Positions 12,107 through 23,965 of a DNA stretch of 64,000 nt are shown here, piece by piece. The translations under genes were made by a program, and so were the position numbers. The notes below the pieces were generated by a model, which saw only the letters and a program-made list of their open reading frames with translations, made no database searches and was not told where the DNA came from. Source of the DNA: Impatiens glandulifera (lineage: Eukaryota; Streptophyta; Magnoliopsida; Ericales; Balsaminaceae); the NCBI RefSeq assembly GCF_907164915.1, contig NC_061866.1, positions 44,518,320 to 44,582,319 of the forward strand. Reading direction: 5' to 3'. Position 1 is the first letter of the stretch. Each line of letters opens with the position of its first letter.

Positions 12107-12132
12107 GAGTTGATGAGAATAGGAAGCCTGGT

Positions 12133-12182
12133 TATATTCAAAGTTTCCTTACTTTCTCTAGTTAGAGTTTCCGATGTGGGAC
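12133..12182 (-). promoter_or_regulatory. USE and TATA box of U2 copy 2
   Basis: The minus-strand USE GTCCCACATCG lies at 12172-12182, and an AATATAA TATA box is near 12133-12138. The spacing is as in copy 1. Confidence 0.85.
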
Positions 12183-13980
12183 AATCTTAAACAAAATTTG
12201 AAGAGACAAGAATATGCAAGTAGATGCTCTCAAACCAAACCTACATGGTTTTCTATTTAATATTTTCTAAGCTTCATTAAATTATATTTACTTCATAGCA
12301 TTTTTCTGATATTAGTTTTCTGCTGTAAAAATAAATTATATGATAGTTCATTACATTTCTTATTGACTCATTTGAACATTTGTAAAAAAAAAAACTCTAA
12401 TATGATAATTATACGATAGTCCAAATTATATAAAAGTTGAGTTGACTATCTAGTATTTATTCTTGTAAAGTAGTCTTTTATATAAAATGTTTGTCATGAA
12501 TTGATTCAAAATATTGGTCTTTTCTAATCTCAATTCCATGTCCTTAGAAAAAGGGGTCTTGTATTGATAAAGGAATCATTTGTTATATATACCAATTTTG
12601 TTAGTCAGTTGTCACCTATGCAAAAGTGATGAGCTCTTGTTTTGATACTATCAATATTTGATTCAGAAGCATCCAAATAAACGTGATTGTAGAAGACTTA
12701 TCACAAATCTTTATTTGAATATCGTCAAAAGATAATCTGAAAATAAAGACAAAATGATGAGTTAAGACTAAAAAATGGCTTGCAAGGGTAGACACCAAGA
12801 ACACTAGTCATCGGGAGTATACTTCAGGCCTCCGTTTCGTCATAATATTTAAAATAAATTTAAGTTTGATGTTTGGTTAAAAAAACTGGATATACAGTAT
12901 TATTAAGGGAGACAATTTATACCTAACCTGATGTATAAAATTGTAACGAGCATGTTTAGGTATACAATTTTATAATTGTTCCTTTCCCTATTTAACCCTA
13001 ATAATTTTAATTTTTTCTCAGAACATTTGAATCCTACTTTTTTTGTCTTTAATTTAAGTTCTTAGGACAACTTATATTCTTTATCTTAAGGTGTGCAAAT
13101 AGACAGAGTTATAAGTCAACTCAACTCAAATCTAAAAGGTAAACAAATTTTTTAGATTTTTCTTCATCTAGTACAATTTTATCTATAATGTCAAAATCGA
13201 ATTTGTTTGATTTATTTAGGGAAAAACAAGACCTGTGAATAAGTTATTGTAAGTTAAAACTACCAGGATTCTTAGTTATATTTTCGATAGCAAACGTCAG
13301 TGTTGTTTTAGTTAATCATATTTTACACTTGATCTATAAGAGAATAAAATATTATTTTCATCTCGGTATAAAGTTATTTAATCCTTCACAATTTAAAACA
13401 ATCTACCAACAAAATTACTGTATATAAATTTGTTTTACTGACAATATAAATTTGTTTTACTTAATTTAATTGATTGAGGTAGAAGGTATAAATTTCTAAA
13501 ATCTTTCAAATTTAAAGTGGGATTCAAATTATATAGTATTTACTGTAAAATGAAAATCTAATAATGCTTAACTGCATTTTATGTATTCTGTTATATTGCA
13601 TTAAATAGGTCATATTGATTTTGATCAGTGTTGTTTTAGTTAATCTTATTTTAAGCTCGGCCTTAACAGAATAAATTATTATTTTACTACCTAAATGTTT
13701 ATTAATCCTCCACAATTTAGAACAATCCAACAAGAAAAATGGAATTGGAAGAAAAATGGAAGGCTATAACAAATAATTACTGTATAATGAAAATCAAACC
13801 TGGCATATTTAAAATGAAACTCTTTACACAAATCCATAAATTAATTCAAGTCATCAAAATCCCAAACCAGACCAAGATCAATATAATAAAAAGTTTCTCA
13901 AATAGATTGACTGTAATTAAAAAAGCCCAGAATTCTTATGTATGTTAGCTTAAATGAAAATTATTAATACTAGAATTGGG
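12183..13980. repeat. Spacer of the U2 tandem array (unit 2/3)
   Basis: Diverged duplicate of 10453-11910, about 350 bp longer. Part of the extra length is an internal repetition: a block near 13555-13720 (AATGCTTAACTGCATTTT, then TAATCCTCCACAATTTAGAA) repeats material seen at about 11530-11690. No gene is seen. Confidence 0.7.
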
Positions 13981-14176
13981 TGGGGTGCGCCAGGCCCAAG
14001 CAGTAGTGCAACGCTTGAGCGACACGTGAGAAACCCCAATAGCAAGCTACTGTAGTGGGCTCTCCCCCTACAAAAATTAATTTAATATCATGTGGACCGA
14101 TGGCCCACGTATCAGATATTAAACTGATAAGAACAGATACTACACTTGATCTTAGCCAAAAGGCCGAGAAAGGTAT
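13981..14176 (-). ncRNA. U2: U2 snRNA, copy 3
   Basis: Third U2 gene with its 5' end at 14176. It is nearly identical to copy 1. The Sm tract reads AATTTTTGTAGGGGG instead of AATTTTTTTAGGGGG, which still fits the Sm consensus. The 3' end has CTGGCGCACCCC where copy 1 has CCGGCGCACCCC. Confidence 0.94.
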
Positions 14177-14202
14177 GATTTGTTAAGAAGAGGAAGCCTG
14201 CT

Positions 14203-14252
14203 TTTATTCTAAGTTTCCATACTTTCTCTTGTCAGAGTTTCCGATGTGGGAC
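14203..14252 (-). promoter_or_regulatory. USE of U2 copy 3 with a weak TATA
   Basis: A perfect minus-strand USE lies at 14242-14252. The TATA position holds AGAATAAAAG (about 14201-14210), clearly poorer than the TATATA of copy 1, so this copy may be expressed more weakly. Confidence 0.75.
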
Positions 14253-14921
14253 AAATTTAACATAGTTTGAGGAGAGATAACAAAACAAAAGCATAAAATG
14301 AACCTAACCCAATCTACCCGCTTCTTCTAATGATCATCTCATTTCACTTATACATAGTTTTTTTTATTAATTATTTTCGAAGAGTTTTCAAATATAATAC
14401 TTATTAACAACCATTTTTTTTTCACTCATTAGAAGCTTGCTAGTGTATTATCTAAAATATCAAATATTTTAAAATAAAAAATTATAATATTTGCTATAAT
14501 TTTTCTGATATTAGTTTTTTAAGTACAAAATAAATTATAAGTAACAGCTAAAATTGACTTATTTACACTCAATGTTCTGTAACTAAAGTCCAAGTCTTGG
14601 CAAGGACTGATGAATCATCCTCTTACTAGGTTCATTTATAATAGTCAAATTTTCAATCAAAACTATACAAAATAATATAACCAAAACATACTGCAGCATA
14701 AGAACAATGAAAACAATATTATTATTTTCCAAATTATATAAAACTTTGAAAATTCAAACATGAAATTAAAATACATGATCATTGGTGACAACTTACAACC
14801 TCAAGATTACTTAGATCACCAATCTTATTATCATTTATAAAAATCCCAAAACACAACTTATTATAAGAACAAAAACACACAAACTCGCTAGAACCGAGCC
14901 ACTTGCGACATTTTTGCACAC
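14253..14921. other. Intergenic between U2 copy 3 and PR-10 copy B
   Basis: AT-rich. The part adjoining 14921 is the probable 3' UTR of the PR-10 gene. No other gene is seen. Confidence 0.5.
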
Positions 14922-15552
14922 TTAGTAATCGGGGTTTGCCAATAGGTAGGCTTCAATAGCCTTGTATATGGCCGACGACTTCTCTTTCCCTTCCTTGATT
15001 TCCTCCTCCGAGAGCACCACATCCCCCTTGCTCACATACTTGCTCGTGTTCTTGCAAACCGACCCTCCGTTGGAGCCCTCAGAGATCTTGATCTCATATG
15101 AGAGGCTCTCTAGCCCGTTCTTCAAAACATCACCCTCGATTATGCTGTAGCTATAGGTGTAGTTCTCCTTGTCTATCCCATCAACTCGGTGCTTCACACT
15201 TTGGATCTGACTACCTACACAAGTTCATAAAAAAATATTGTTAACTCACCATAATTGTTCGAGCAAAAAAATGTCTTACTTAAGAAACTACAAAATTTAG
15301 GTTAGATCTATTCTAAACACAGAAAAAAAAATTATTTTGTTTAACTAAGTTAATAGTATTTGAGTTACCTTCACCGAAAGTGATTATCTTGACAGTTCCT
15401 GGTCCTCCATTGCCTTCAATTGTCTCAATACTCTTGATGGCTTGGGGCATGATCTTAGGAACGAGGTTATCGACATCTAGTACAAAGGCCTTGAATAACT
15501 TTGCTGGTGAGATCGAGGAAACGATTTCAACATCGTATGTGGTGACACCCAT
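14922..15552 (-). CDS. PR-10 / Bet v 1-like protein, copy B
   Basis: Two exons, 15369-15552 and 14922-15214 (minus), encode 158 residues. The intron is phase 1 at codon 62, exactly as in copy A. The start is [20 protein letters not shown]. The P-loop is [16 protein letters not shown], exon 2 begins [15 protein letters not shown], and the C-terminal helix is [16 protein letters not shown]. It matches the PR-10/Bet v 1 consensus more closely than copy A. It is presumed to be a cytosolic ligand-binding, stress-related protein; the ligand is unknown. Confidence 0.95.
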
Positions 15553-15633
15553 TATCCAAAATTGTAATTGGTTCTTAGAATTAGAAATGATAAATTAAGT
15601 TGATTGTGTGGAAAATGCTTAGCACTATGAGTG

Positions 15634-15643
15634 CTATTTATAG
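15634..15643 (-). promoter_or_regulatory. TATA box of PR-10 copy B
   Basis: CTATAAATAG on the minus strand lies about 82 bp upstream of the start codon at 15552. It is a near-perfect plant TATA box. Confidence 0.75.
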
Positions 15644-16229
15644 ATTGATGATCACTTTAGCTTGGAGGAAAGGGCACTTGTCACGAAAATCAAATGTTTG
15701 AAAAATGGCACTAGAATGGATTTTTCTGAAAATAAATTATGATTAACTCCTCAAACTATGTCATGCAGGTTTATTGACCCTTAGACTTTCTAGAGTATTG
15801 ATTTAACCCAAGACTTGGACAAAATTATCAAAATAGACATCATGATATTAAAAGACTTCATAGTGGCTGTCGATATATGTGGTACCTCCTGTTATGATAA
15901 ATATATGGATTTTTATTATAATTTAGTCCATTATCTAATGTTCTAATTTAATATAAAATGTTACTTTCAGAAACTTAAGAGGCTATTTAATCCTTGTAAT
16001 AAAGTATAAGGGTGATTTTGGTATTCGTCATTGATCGTTGTTATTCCACCAGTTTGGACTTTGAAATTCTAGAATGGTCTGTACTGGAGCGGTTTGATCG
16101 TATTTAAGATTTGACAAAAAGTCCAATTTGGACTATTTATTTTTAATTATTAAAATTTATATTATAATAAAATATATTTGGATTAATAAATTAAATTAAT
16201 TGATTCACGAGCAAATATGATTTTATATA
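15644..16229. other. Intergenic upstream of PR-10 copy B
   Basis: The proximal part must contain the PR-10 promoter. The rest is AT-rich with no gene seen. Confidence 0.5.
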
Positions 16230-16440
16230 TATATATTTAATTTCGAAGTGTCTGGATTGACGGGTCGAAAACTGTGATTAATTTGAATATATATGTGAGA
16301 GTAATGAATATTTTGGTCAAATTGTGAGTTGACCCACCCATAAACTTAAAACAATTAAAATTAAAAATAATATAGGTATATTTCAAACTTGTAATCTAAA
16401 CTAGACTAATAAAACTTTATATTTTAAATTCAGTATCACA
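16230..16440 (-). repeat. Partial copy of a tRNA-box repeat family
   Basis: This segment contains the family landmarks GTTGACCCACCCATAAACTT and GTGTCTGGATTGACGGGTCG, also found at 16560-17066, 25730-26285, 32455-32680 and 33510-34790. The orientation is opposite to the last two. Confidence 0.6.
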
Positions 16441-16489
16441 TTTCATTAACACAGAACAATTTAAAATATAAGTTCAACATTTTAACTAA

Positions 16490-16492
<3 letters not shown>

Positions 16493-16551
<59 letters not shown>
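16493..16551. repeat. (AT)n microsatellite
   Basis: Uninterrupted TA/AT dinucleotide tract of about 58 bp that directly abuts a dispersed repeat copy. Confidence 0.95.
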
Positions 16552-16553
<2 letters not shown>

Positions 16554-17066
16554 GATGTTTAATTTCAAAATGTCCAAATTGATCGAGTCAAGAGCTGTAA
16601 TTAATTTGGATATATATGTGAGAATAAATGGATACTTAAATCGGATTATGAGTTGATCCGCCCAAAACTTAAAACGGTTAAAAATAAAATTAAAAATGTT
16701 ATATGTATGTTTCGAACTTGTAACGTAACAAAAAGAAGTACAACCTTTTAATTAAATGTGATTAATATGTGGTTTGTCGATGAATAATATGTCGATATCA
16801 ATTGAAAATTGTTAAAAAATATGAATGAAATATTTGATTGACAAAAGTGTGAGGTTACAATGCTAAATATTAAAAAATATGAATCAAATATTTGATTGAC
16901 TAAAGTGAAAGTGTAAGGTCACGAGATTAGAGGTTCATTAGGAAAAAAAATATGTGATGATATATATGAGAGAATAAGTTGTTTTACTAAAATGAATAAA
17001 TATTGAAAATATTTATTTTTTATTTTAATATATTATTTGTGATTTATTAAAAATTTGAAACATTAA
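16552..17066 (-). repeat. Near full-length dispersed repeat with tRNA-like boxes
   Basis: About 515 bp alignable by eye to 25730-26285 (same orientation) and 33510-34140 (inverted). In the inverted sense it holds a box-A-like TTAATTAAAAGG stretch and a box-B-like ACAAGTTCGAAACAT, as in tRNA-derived promoters. The distal half is marked by repeated ATTTGATTGACNAAAGTG blocks and ends near GTGATTTATTAAAAATTTG. No coding capacity. The class is uncertain: SINE-like or another non-autonomous element. Confidence 0.6.
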
Positions 17067-18488
17067 ATATATATTATTATTATTGTTATTTAATTATTTT
17101 TGTTTTTGTATTACATGAATTTTGAAAATTTAAAGAGGTAGTCAGATAATATTAAAATATTTTGCAAATTCAAAATATATTATATGTGTTCTGGTTTTCT
17201 TCATTCTTCCACACCAACAAGCCTTATTTGACTTTGGTGACCAATTCTTATTTAACTACATTGAATTTCTAAGAATTATATATACTTTTATATTATATGT
17301 GTGATATTACTATTTTCTTAATAAATAAATTTGTGACTAATATAATATTATCACTAATAAAACAATAAGTTTAAAAACATATCAAGATAGTTAAAAGTTA
17401 TAAAAGTGTTTCTTAATAAATTAAAAGTTATTAATAATTAGATAAATGAATTTTATTAAAAAAATTTAAAAAAAATTATTAAGTGATGTCACATTTTTAC
17501 CCTAAAAAATATATATATATATATATATATATATTTTTATAAATGTCAGCCCACCCGAACTCATACATAAATCCCGTCCATAATATATAAATGAAATTAA
17601 GTTATAAAACAATATTAGTTAAAAAAAAAAAATTAATTTGAAGTTGGATGGTCTGAATTAAGAACTCATACAGCCCATATAGTTGACTCTAAGAGTAGTT
17701 GTGGATGAACGCTTATATACCCTCCTTCTAGATGGATGCTTTTATATACTATAAATATGTTTTAAAGAATTATGAAATAACTTATTTAATTTTACATTAA
17801 TTTTATTTGGACAGTATAGTATGCAAAATCGTTTTATTATTTGAAATAAAGTATGTTTTATAAATTTAGATGAAATAATACTAGGCTTTATTCGGTTGAA
17901 ATGATTTAAATAATCTAAATATTTATTAATTTATTTTATCTATTAATGACTTCGAATAGAGAACAAAAAATATTAAAATATATTTTATTTTAAATTATTT
18001 TTGATTATTATATACTAATATCTTTTAAATATAAAAATTATAACTTTATTAAAATCACCACTAATTATACCTTTATAAATAACTTGTTAATGAAGAATGA
18101 AAGTTAGGCATATAATGTCGATTAATCATATGTCTAAAGCTATTTATGCAAATTAGTGTTAGCCTTCACCAATAAATAACAAATATTTATTCTATTACGA
18201 TAATATTAAAATTTTAGTATATGTTTTTTTTACTAAAATTTAAATTATTATTCAATATAAACTATATGAAATATTACATATCTTATTCCTTATAAACTTC
18301 TTGGATATTTGATAATGATTCAAGTCCATTTGAACTTTTAGCCCAAAAGATGTCCATTAAAAAGATGCTTCTATTCAGTAGTTGGAGCAAAAGCCCACCG
18401 CATCAAAACAATACATTATTATCATTGGACCCAAAATATATAAATGGTATGTTTGAAACACCTAAAAATAGGAGTAGAATTGAGTTTG
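17067..18488. other. Intergenic, AT-rich
   Basis: Very AT-rich, with a second (AT)n tract near 17509-17534. I see no gene or well-formed element. Confidence 0.5.
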
Positions 18489-19316
18489 TTAGAGCATCAG
18501 CAGCGCACAAGCCCTCTGCCCTTTTATTTTGTGAAATCAATATTCCACATCAGCAGAAAGCGGACACACATTGTACTTGGCCAAAACACTCCAATGCTTC
18601 CGCCCGCCCTCTTATCTAAATAATAAATTTTATTTATACTATTTTAAATAAATAACTAATTTATAATATAGGAATATTATAACTAATATTCCTATATTAT
18701 AGGAAAATTTGAGATCGTGTTAATATAATTAATAAAAAATATATTAATTTATTTAAAATATATATTTATTAATTAAATATATAAATAATATTCCTGTATT
18801 ATATATATTATAGGAGAATTTGAAAATTTTACCCTTAAAACATATTAATATAATTAATAGAAAATATTTTATAACGTATATAATTTATAACTATATAAAA
18901 CATGTTAATATAATTAATAGAAAAATATATTAATTTACAATTACAAGAATAAATTTGAGAATATATAACATATATTCCTATATAATATTATAGGAAAATT
19001 TAAGAATATATAATTAATATTTCTATATTATAATAAAATATAAAATATTTTTATAATTTAAAATATATTATAATATTTTTATAATTAAATATATAATTAA
19101 TATTATTATAATTTAATATATAATTAATATTCCTATAGAATATTAATTATATTAATTAAATATATAACTAATATTCCTATAGTATATAATATATTATATT
19201 ATATAATTATGAAAAAGTCAGAAGAGGGCATGACCTGCATAGAGGGCATTGCCCTCTTTTTGCTTTTATCTCCAATGCAAAAAATGAAAAAAACCAATGA
19301 CCTGGAGATGCTCTTA
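18489..19316. mobile_element. Harbinger/Tourist-like MITE with TTA target duplication
   Basis: Terminal inverted repeats begin GAGCATCAGCAG at 18492 and end CTGGAGATGCTC at 19313, flanked on both sides by TTA (18489-18491 and 19314-19316). The 3-bp TTA duplication is typical of PIF/Harbinger elements. Sub-terminal CCCTCTNCCCTTTT and AGAGGGCA stretches echo each other. The interior is extremely AT-rich with repeated ATTCCTATATTATAGG motifs and codes for nothing, so the element is non-autonomous. Confidence 0.75.
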
Positions 19317-20315
19317 ATATATACATATAATTAAGATATATATTTCAAAATAAATATTATTTTATCAAAATCAAATATTAAAAAATAAAATTATTAAATA
19401 TTTTTGTTTGTTCAAACCCGAAATCTAGTTATAAATATGGAGGCTTACTAATCAATAATGTTTAGAATTTAGAAACTTTATAAGTATGTTGTTAAATAAA
19501 TAAACAATAAATATTATTTTCAAGTGTCTTGAAAGTTTAAATTACACTTTGTGATTAAAATTTAATCAAGAGAGCTGGTTCGGTGTTGGGTATTAGTTAT
19601 TTGAATACTATAAAGGAATAAAAGGATGATGGATAATTTTAAAGAGATAATGATTATTTTTGATAAAAAAAATTAAAAAAATATATTAATATACATATAA
19701 ATAAATACAAAATTATAATTTAAAATAGAAGGTATTTTAGTATGAAAAATGATAAACTCATCGAATGTGTAGCAAAAGTAAGTCAAGGAATCCGACGTGA
19801 TATGTCATGTGGGTAGGATAGAGAAAAATAAAAAATGTTTCAAAAAGTCTAATTTTATGTCCCTATACGTTCGAGGTCTAAAATGTCAGTTTTTCCTTTC
19901 TTTATTTTTTCAATTTCTGACATAGGACAATGTGGCAGGTCATGTCGAATCCGTGCTCTTGTTTTCGTTGTCCCTTCGCTGAGTTTATCATTCATCTTTA
20001 ATTTAGTATTTTAGTAAATAAATTAAATAATATAATAGATAAAAATTAGCGAAATAATGTTTTATTTTGTTTGAGTTGTTAAAATAACCTAAACCAAACA
20101 AGGTCTAAATTATCTCTCGACGCATCCTCTTTTTTTTATTGTTATGATAACAATTATTTTTTGTACGCGTTTAAAACGTACACCATGAAAAATGCGTAGT
20201 TTTCGATTCTAGAAATAAATATAAGATATAAATATCATTTAAAAAAGTTTGAAAAAAATCAAACTATATAATTGGTTAAAAATCAGTTTGTGACTTAATT
20301 AGAGAAATTCCTTAG
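19317..20315. other. Intergenic, no gene seen
   Basis: AT-rich except for a patch near 19780-19990 with inverted-looking segments (AAGGAATCCGACGTGATATG versus GTCATGTCGAATCCGTGC; GATAAACTCATC versus GAGTTTATCATT). These suggest another short, decayed inverted-repeat element of about 240 bp. Confidence 0.45.
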
Positions 20316-21075
20316 AAGTTAGGTTAGGGATGATAAGTGGCAACGGGTACCATACCCGCCGGGTAGTGAAGTATTATCCCTAAACCTAATTTTTATTTAA
20401 CTATCCGACCCCGAATCCTACGGGTATCTTTATCTGTATTCTCATCTCCGATTCGTCGGGTACCCAATCCCAAACGGGTATCCCATTACTCAATTAAATA
20501 TTTATAAGAATTCAAATGTTAGAAAATAAAAAATATAACTCTACAACTAATGATATAAAAAAATAAAAACATTACTTTCTTATTTTTATGATCTTATTTT
20601 TATGATGTTGCACTGGTCGAAGAATATATAAAACAACATTGTTGTTATTATAATGGAAAAATAACTAGAAAGAATAATGTTAAAAAATAAGAGAAAAAAA
20701 TGTTGAAGAGGAAGAATGAGAAAATATAATTGAAGATGAAAGATGAGAGTAGAGAAATAACATCTTGTTATTAAAAATGTGAAGATGAATAGGAATGAGA
20801 TTTTAAATATTCTTGTTGCCGTGCGATTGCGTGGGTAAGTATATTAAATAATATATTTATTATAATGTATAAAATTTGAAAAGTTACCTCATTAAAATAA
20901 AAAAATACGAATTTATATTTTAATATTAATAAAATTGATATCGAGTTTGGGTTTGACATACTCTCCATTGGCGACATCGATTAAGTAACATTTTACCATT
21001 CTCATCCCCGACCCCGATTATCAGGTACCCACGGGTATCGGGTATACGGATACCCATTGTCATTCATAAGTTAGG
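20316..21075. mobile_element. hAT-like MITE with 8-bp target duplication
   Basis: The 8-bp direct repeat AAGTTAGG stands at 20316-20323 and again at 21068-21075. Between them the left end TTAGGGATGATAAGTGGCAA and the reverse complement of the right end (ATGAATGACAATGGGTATC) are imperfect inverted repeats rich in ACGGGTACC/GGTACCC. Eight-base duplications and TAGGGATG-type ends fit the hAT superfamily. The 744-bp interior has no transposase. Confidence 0.7.
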
Positions 21076-21513
21076 TGCTTGATTACACATTAAAAAATAT
21101 TTCGACGTTATGTCTCACGTGCACGTTAAAACGATCTATAATTTTAATATTTTTGCCAATTTTTTAAAAACATTTTACACTTATTCTAATCCGTGTATTT
21201 TATCGAATTCTAACTAGTTTAAAATATCAAACTTATACTATGTCTAAGTATAATAATTATTTAGCAAAATAATATTTTAAAGGATAATAATATTTATTCA
21301 CATTTACAGAAGCAAAATCAGATTTATTTGGCATGATTGGGCCTTTAGCGCCTCGGCCTGGGTGGGCTTGCCTTGGCTCTACAGCCTTACTCTGTGCACA
21401 GGGTTTTCGACTAATTTTAAGTCTTTAACTTTTATATATTTTTACCGAACGAACCGATGAACACCCTTAGCTCTACTCCGTGTACGAACTTTTCCACTCA
21501 TTTAAGTCTTTAA

Positions 21514-21602
<89 letters not shown>

Positions 21603-23106
21603 TCTCTAATGCTTACAAAAACAAAATAAAAATAATAACACAATAGTAAACCTAAAATTCACTTATTAATATATTGTCTTATTTTATTATTATCATTTGT
21701 TTCCTCTTATTTCCAAAATACTTTGTGTATATTAAATTATTTAAATTCAATATTTTCCCTAACTTTCTAATGTATATATTTTTGTTTTTTGTTGTTTGTT
21801 AATATTTTGTTGATGTGGTATTTAAAAAAAATATTACACAAACTTAAATAAGTCAAGCACCCTAGAGCTTAGATGTGATATTCACATTTAAAAAAAACAT
21901 TTGAATAATTATAAGACTAATATGCATATAATATGAGTCAATGACCCTTTTAAGTATCTTTTTGAACTGAACCAAATACTTTGCTATATGACATATATTC
22001 TCACATATTCCAATCCATAAATTTAGTGTTACGAATAATATATATTAATAATAATAATACAGTTCATAGGATTAGGGCATTGATGGATTGCCAGGAGATG
22101 ACTGGAAAATACACTTTAGCGACATAACATCATGGTCTTTAAGAATAAATTAATAATTATATATCAGATATATAATTAATAATAAGTGCATCTGATCACA
22201 TCAACATTTCATCTAGATTTGTTTTATGTTGTTTTTTTACTTCTAATTTGGTTGTATTTAAAATTGACAAAAACTTATTGTGAAACAAAAATCATTATGA
22301 TTCCCCTTGAGAATGTTTTGTTTGTTTGTTAGATATTCAAGTTTAAATATAAGTTTATTGGTTTATAAAGTGATGATTAAATTAAAATATAAACAATATT
22401 GTTTTATTATAATTAAACATTTTGTATTTGACTATTTAGTAGAGTTGACAAGAGAAAAAGAAAAAGAGAAAGTTAAATATTCTGCTTAGACAAGCTTGAC
22501 CACCAACTCCAATAAGGCATGAGACAATGAAAGATGTAAAAAGCCCTAAAAGAATCCCAATCATCTCCTGATAATTAGTTTTCTTTTTCCTTTTATTTTA
22601 ATGACCAATAATATACTATTGTCTGAACAACAAAAGTACTTTTATCTATATAATTAGTTGATTAGCTTTATTCATTACCTTAAATAAAAGACTAACAAAT
22701 CTTAATAATTTATTTTATTGCAATATTAAAAAATAATTAAAACCAAACTTGGTGAACAAGTAGGTTTAGAGATAGCAACGAGGGCGGAGTTGCACTTACT
22801 ATTCTCGGTCCGATCCCATTTTACTTCGGCGATTTTTTACCGTTCAGTTTCGGATCGAACACCGTTATAGGACACATATCATTCCGACCCATCTCTACAC
22901 AGGACATAGGGTTATTACATATGAATAAATATGGTTAAGAAAAAAGAATGACAACTTTGATTAAAAATAAAACAAAACCACAAACAAACATTAGGCGAAT
23001 TCTTCGCTTCTATCTCTTTTCTTTGTCTGTCTCACACGCACAAACAGACACCACTAAAGACTAAACTAACAACATATAGTTTATTTAATTTAATTAAATT
23101 TAAAAA
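21076..23106. other. Intergenic with (AT)n at 21519-21598
   Basis: Contains one of the longest (AT)n tracts of the window (about 21519-21598) and a small GC-rich patch at about 21330-21400 that I do not recognise. The region next to 23107 is the 3' flank of GATA gene 1. No gene is seen. Confidence 0.5.
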
Positions 23107-23688
23107 CTAAACAAAAAAAGAGCCTGATAAGGCCATCAATAATACTGCCGCTTGTTCTACTTCTCCCATCTTCTTCACTCGCACCTTCTTCACCGTTGAT
23201 AATCTATCTCTTCCAGAAGATTCGCCGCCACAACTTTTCCTACCCCGATTCTTCACCGCCGCCGTCGCCGACGCCTTTCGATCGATCGAGTTCTTGTTCA
23301 AACCTAGAAGAAGTATTTTCTTCTTTCTAGTCCTTATACCACAAGCATTACATAATGACTGAAAATTCATCCAAACAATATTATAAATCAAATCAAATCA
23401 AACCCATTAGATAAATAAAGAAATAAACAGAGTCTGATTTGGTCATCGAACCTTGGGACCGGACGGACCGCCTCTCCAGAGAGGCGTCCTAGTTGTACCG
23501 CAGTCTGTACAGATTTTAACATGACTACTGCTTTCGTCGGAAGAAACAACATCTGGATTGACGATTGTTATCATGTCTTCAGCCGAATCCGATCCCTATA
23601 TTACACAGAACATAAATCAAGATCATGTATCTAAAATGATATGTAAATAGACAGGGATTAAGAAAGTTACCACATCGAACTTGTCCAT
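23107..23688 (-). CDS. LLM-domain B-GATA transcription factor, gene 1
   Basis: Three exons, 23671-23688, 23452-23595 and 23107-23358 (minus), encode 137 residues. The single class B GATA zinc finger is split by intron 2: CTDCGTTRTPLWRGGPSGPK, then SLCNACGIRTRKKK (C-X2-C-X18-C-X2-C). The C-terminus VEQAAVLLMALSGSFFV carries the Leu-Leu-Met signature of LLM-domain B-GATAs (GNC/GNL and GATA15/16/17-type). These bind (A/T)GATA(A/G) DNA and act in greening, cytokinin response and development. The short N-terminus suggests the GATA15/16/17 type rather than GNC. The basic middle region is a likely nuclear localisation signal. Exon 1 codes only MDKFDV. Confidence 0.92.
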
Positions 23689-23896
23689 CGGTATGATTGA
23701 TGGTCGAAGCTTATTTAATCTCAAGCGATCGGCAAATCGAGGTTCGATCAATGGCTAATAGAGAGAAACAGAGGTGATCAAAGAAGCAGAAGAGTGAGTG
23801 GTGGCGGTGAAGGAATAGGAGAGAGATAAACCGACAGAGAAAACAACCGTGATGGACGGACGAGGATCTGAAGAAGAAGAAAGGAGTACGGCTTTG

Positions 23897-23965
23897 CTTT
23901 ATAAAGGGGTTGGAATAAAACCCTAGCGGCTGGATATATGTTTATTGACTAAAATACCCTCTTAT
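23897..23965 (-). promoter_or_regulatory. Conserved proximal promoter block and TATA of GATA gene 1
   Basis: CTTTATAAAG (23897-23906) is the likely TATA box, about 210 bp upstream of the ATG. Just upstream (minus strand) is a CCGCTAGGGTTTTA block and then GGGTATTTTAGTC. The same three elements in the same order occur at the other three GATA genes. Confidence 0.6.

Noticed and set aside
18350..18619. 89-residue open frame
   Set aside because: It runs across the left terminal inverted repeat of the Harbinger-like MITE.
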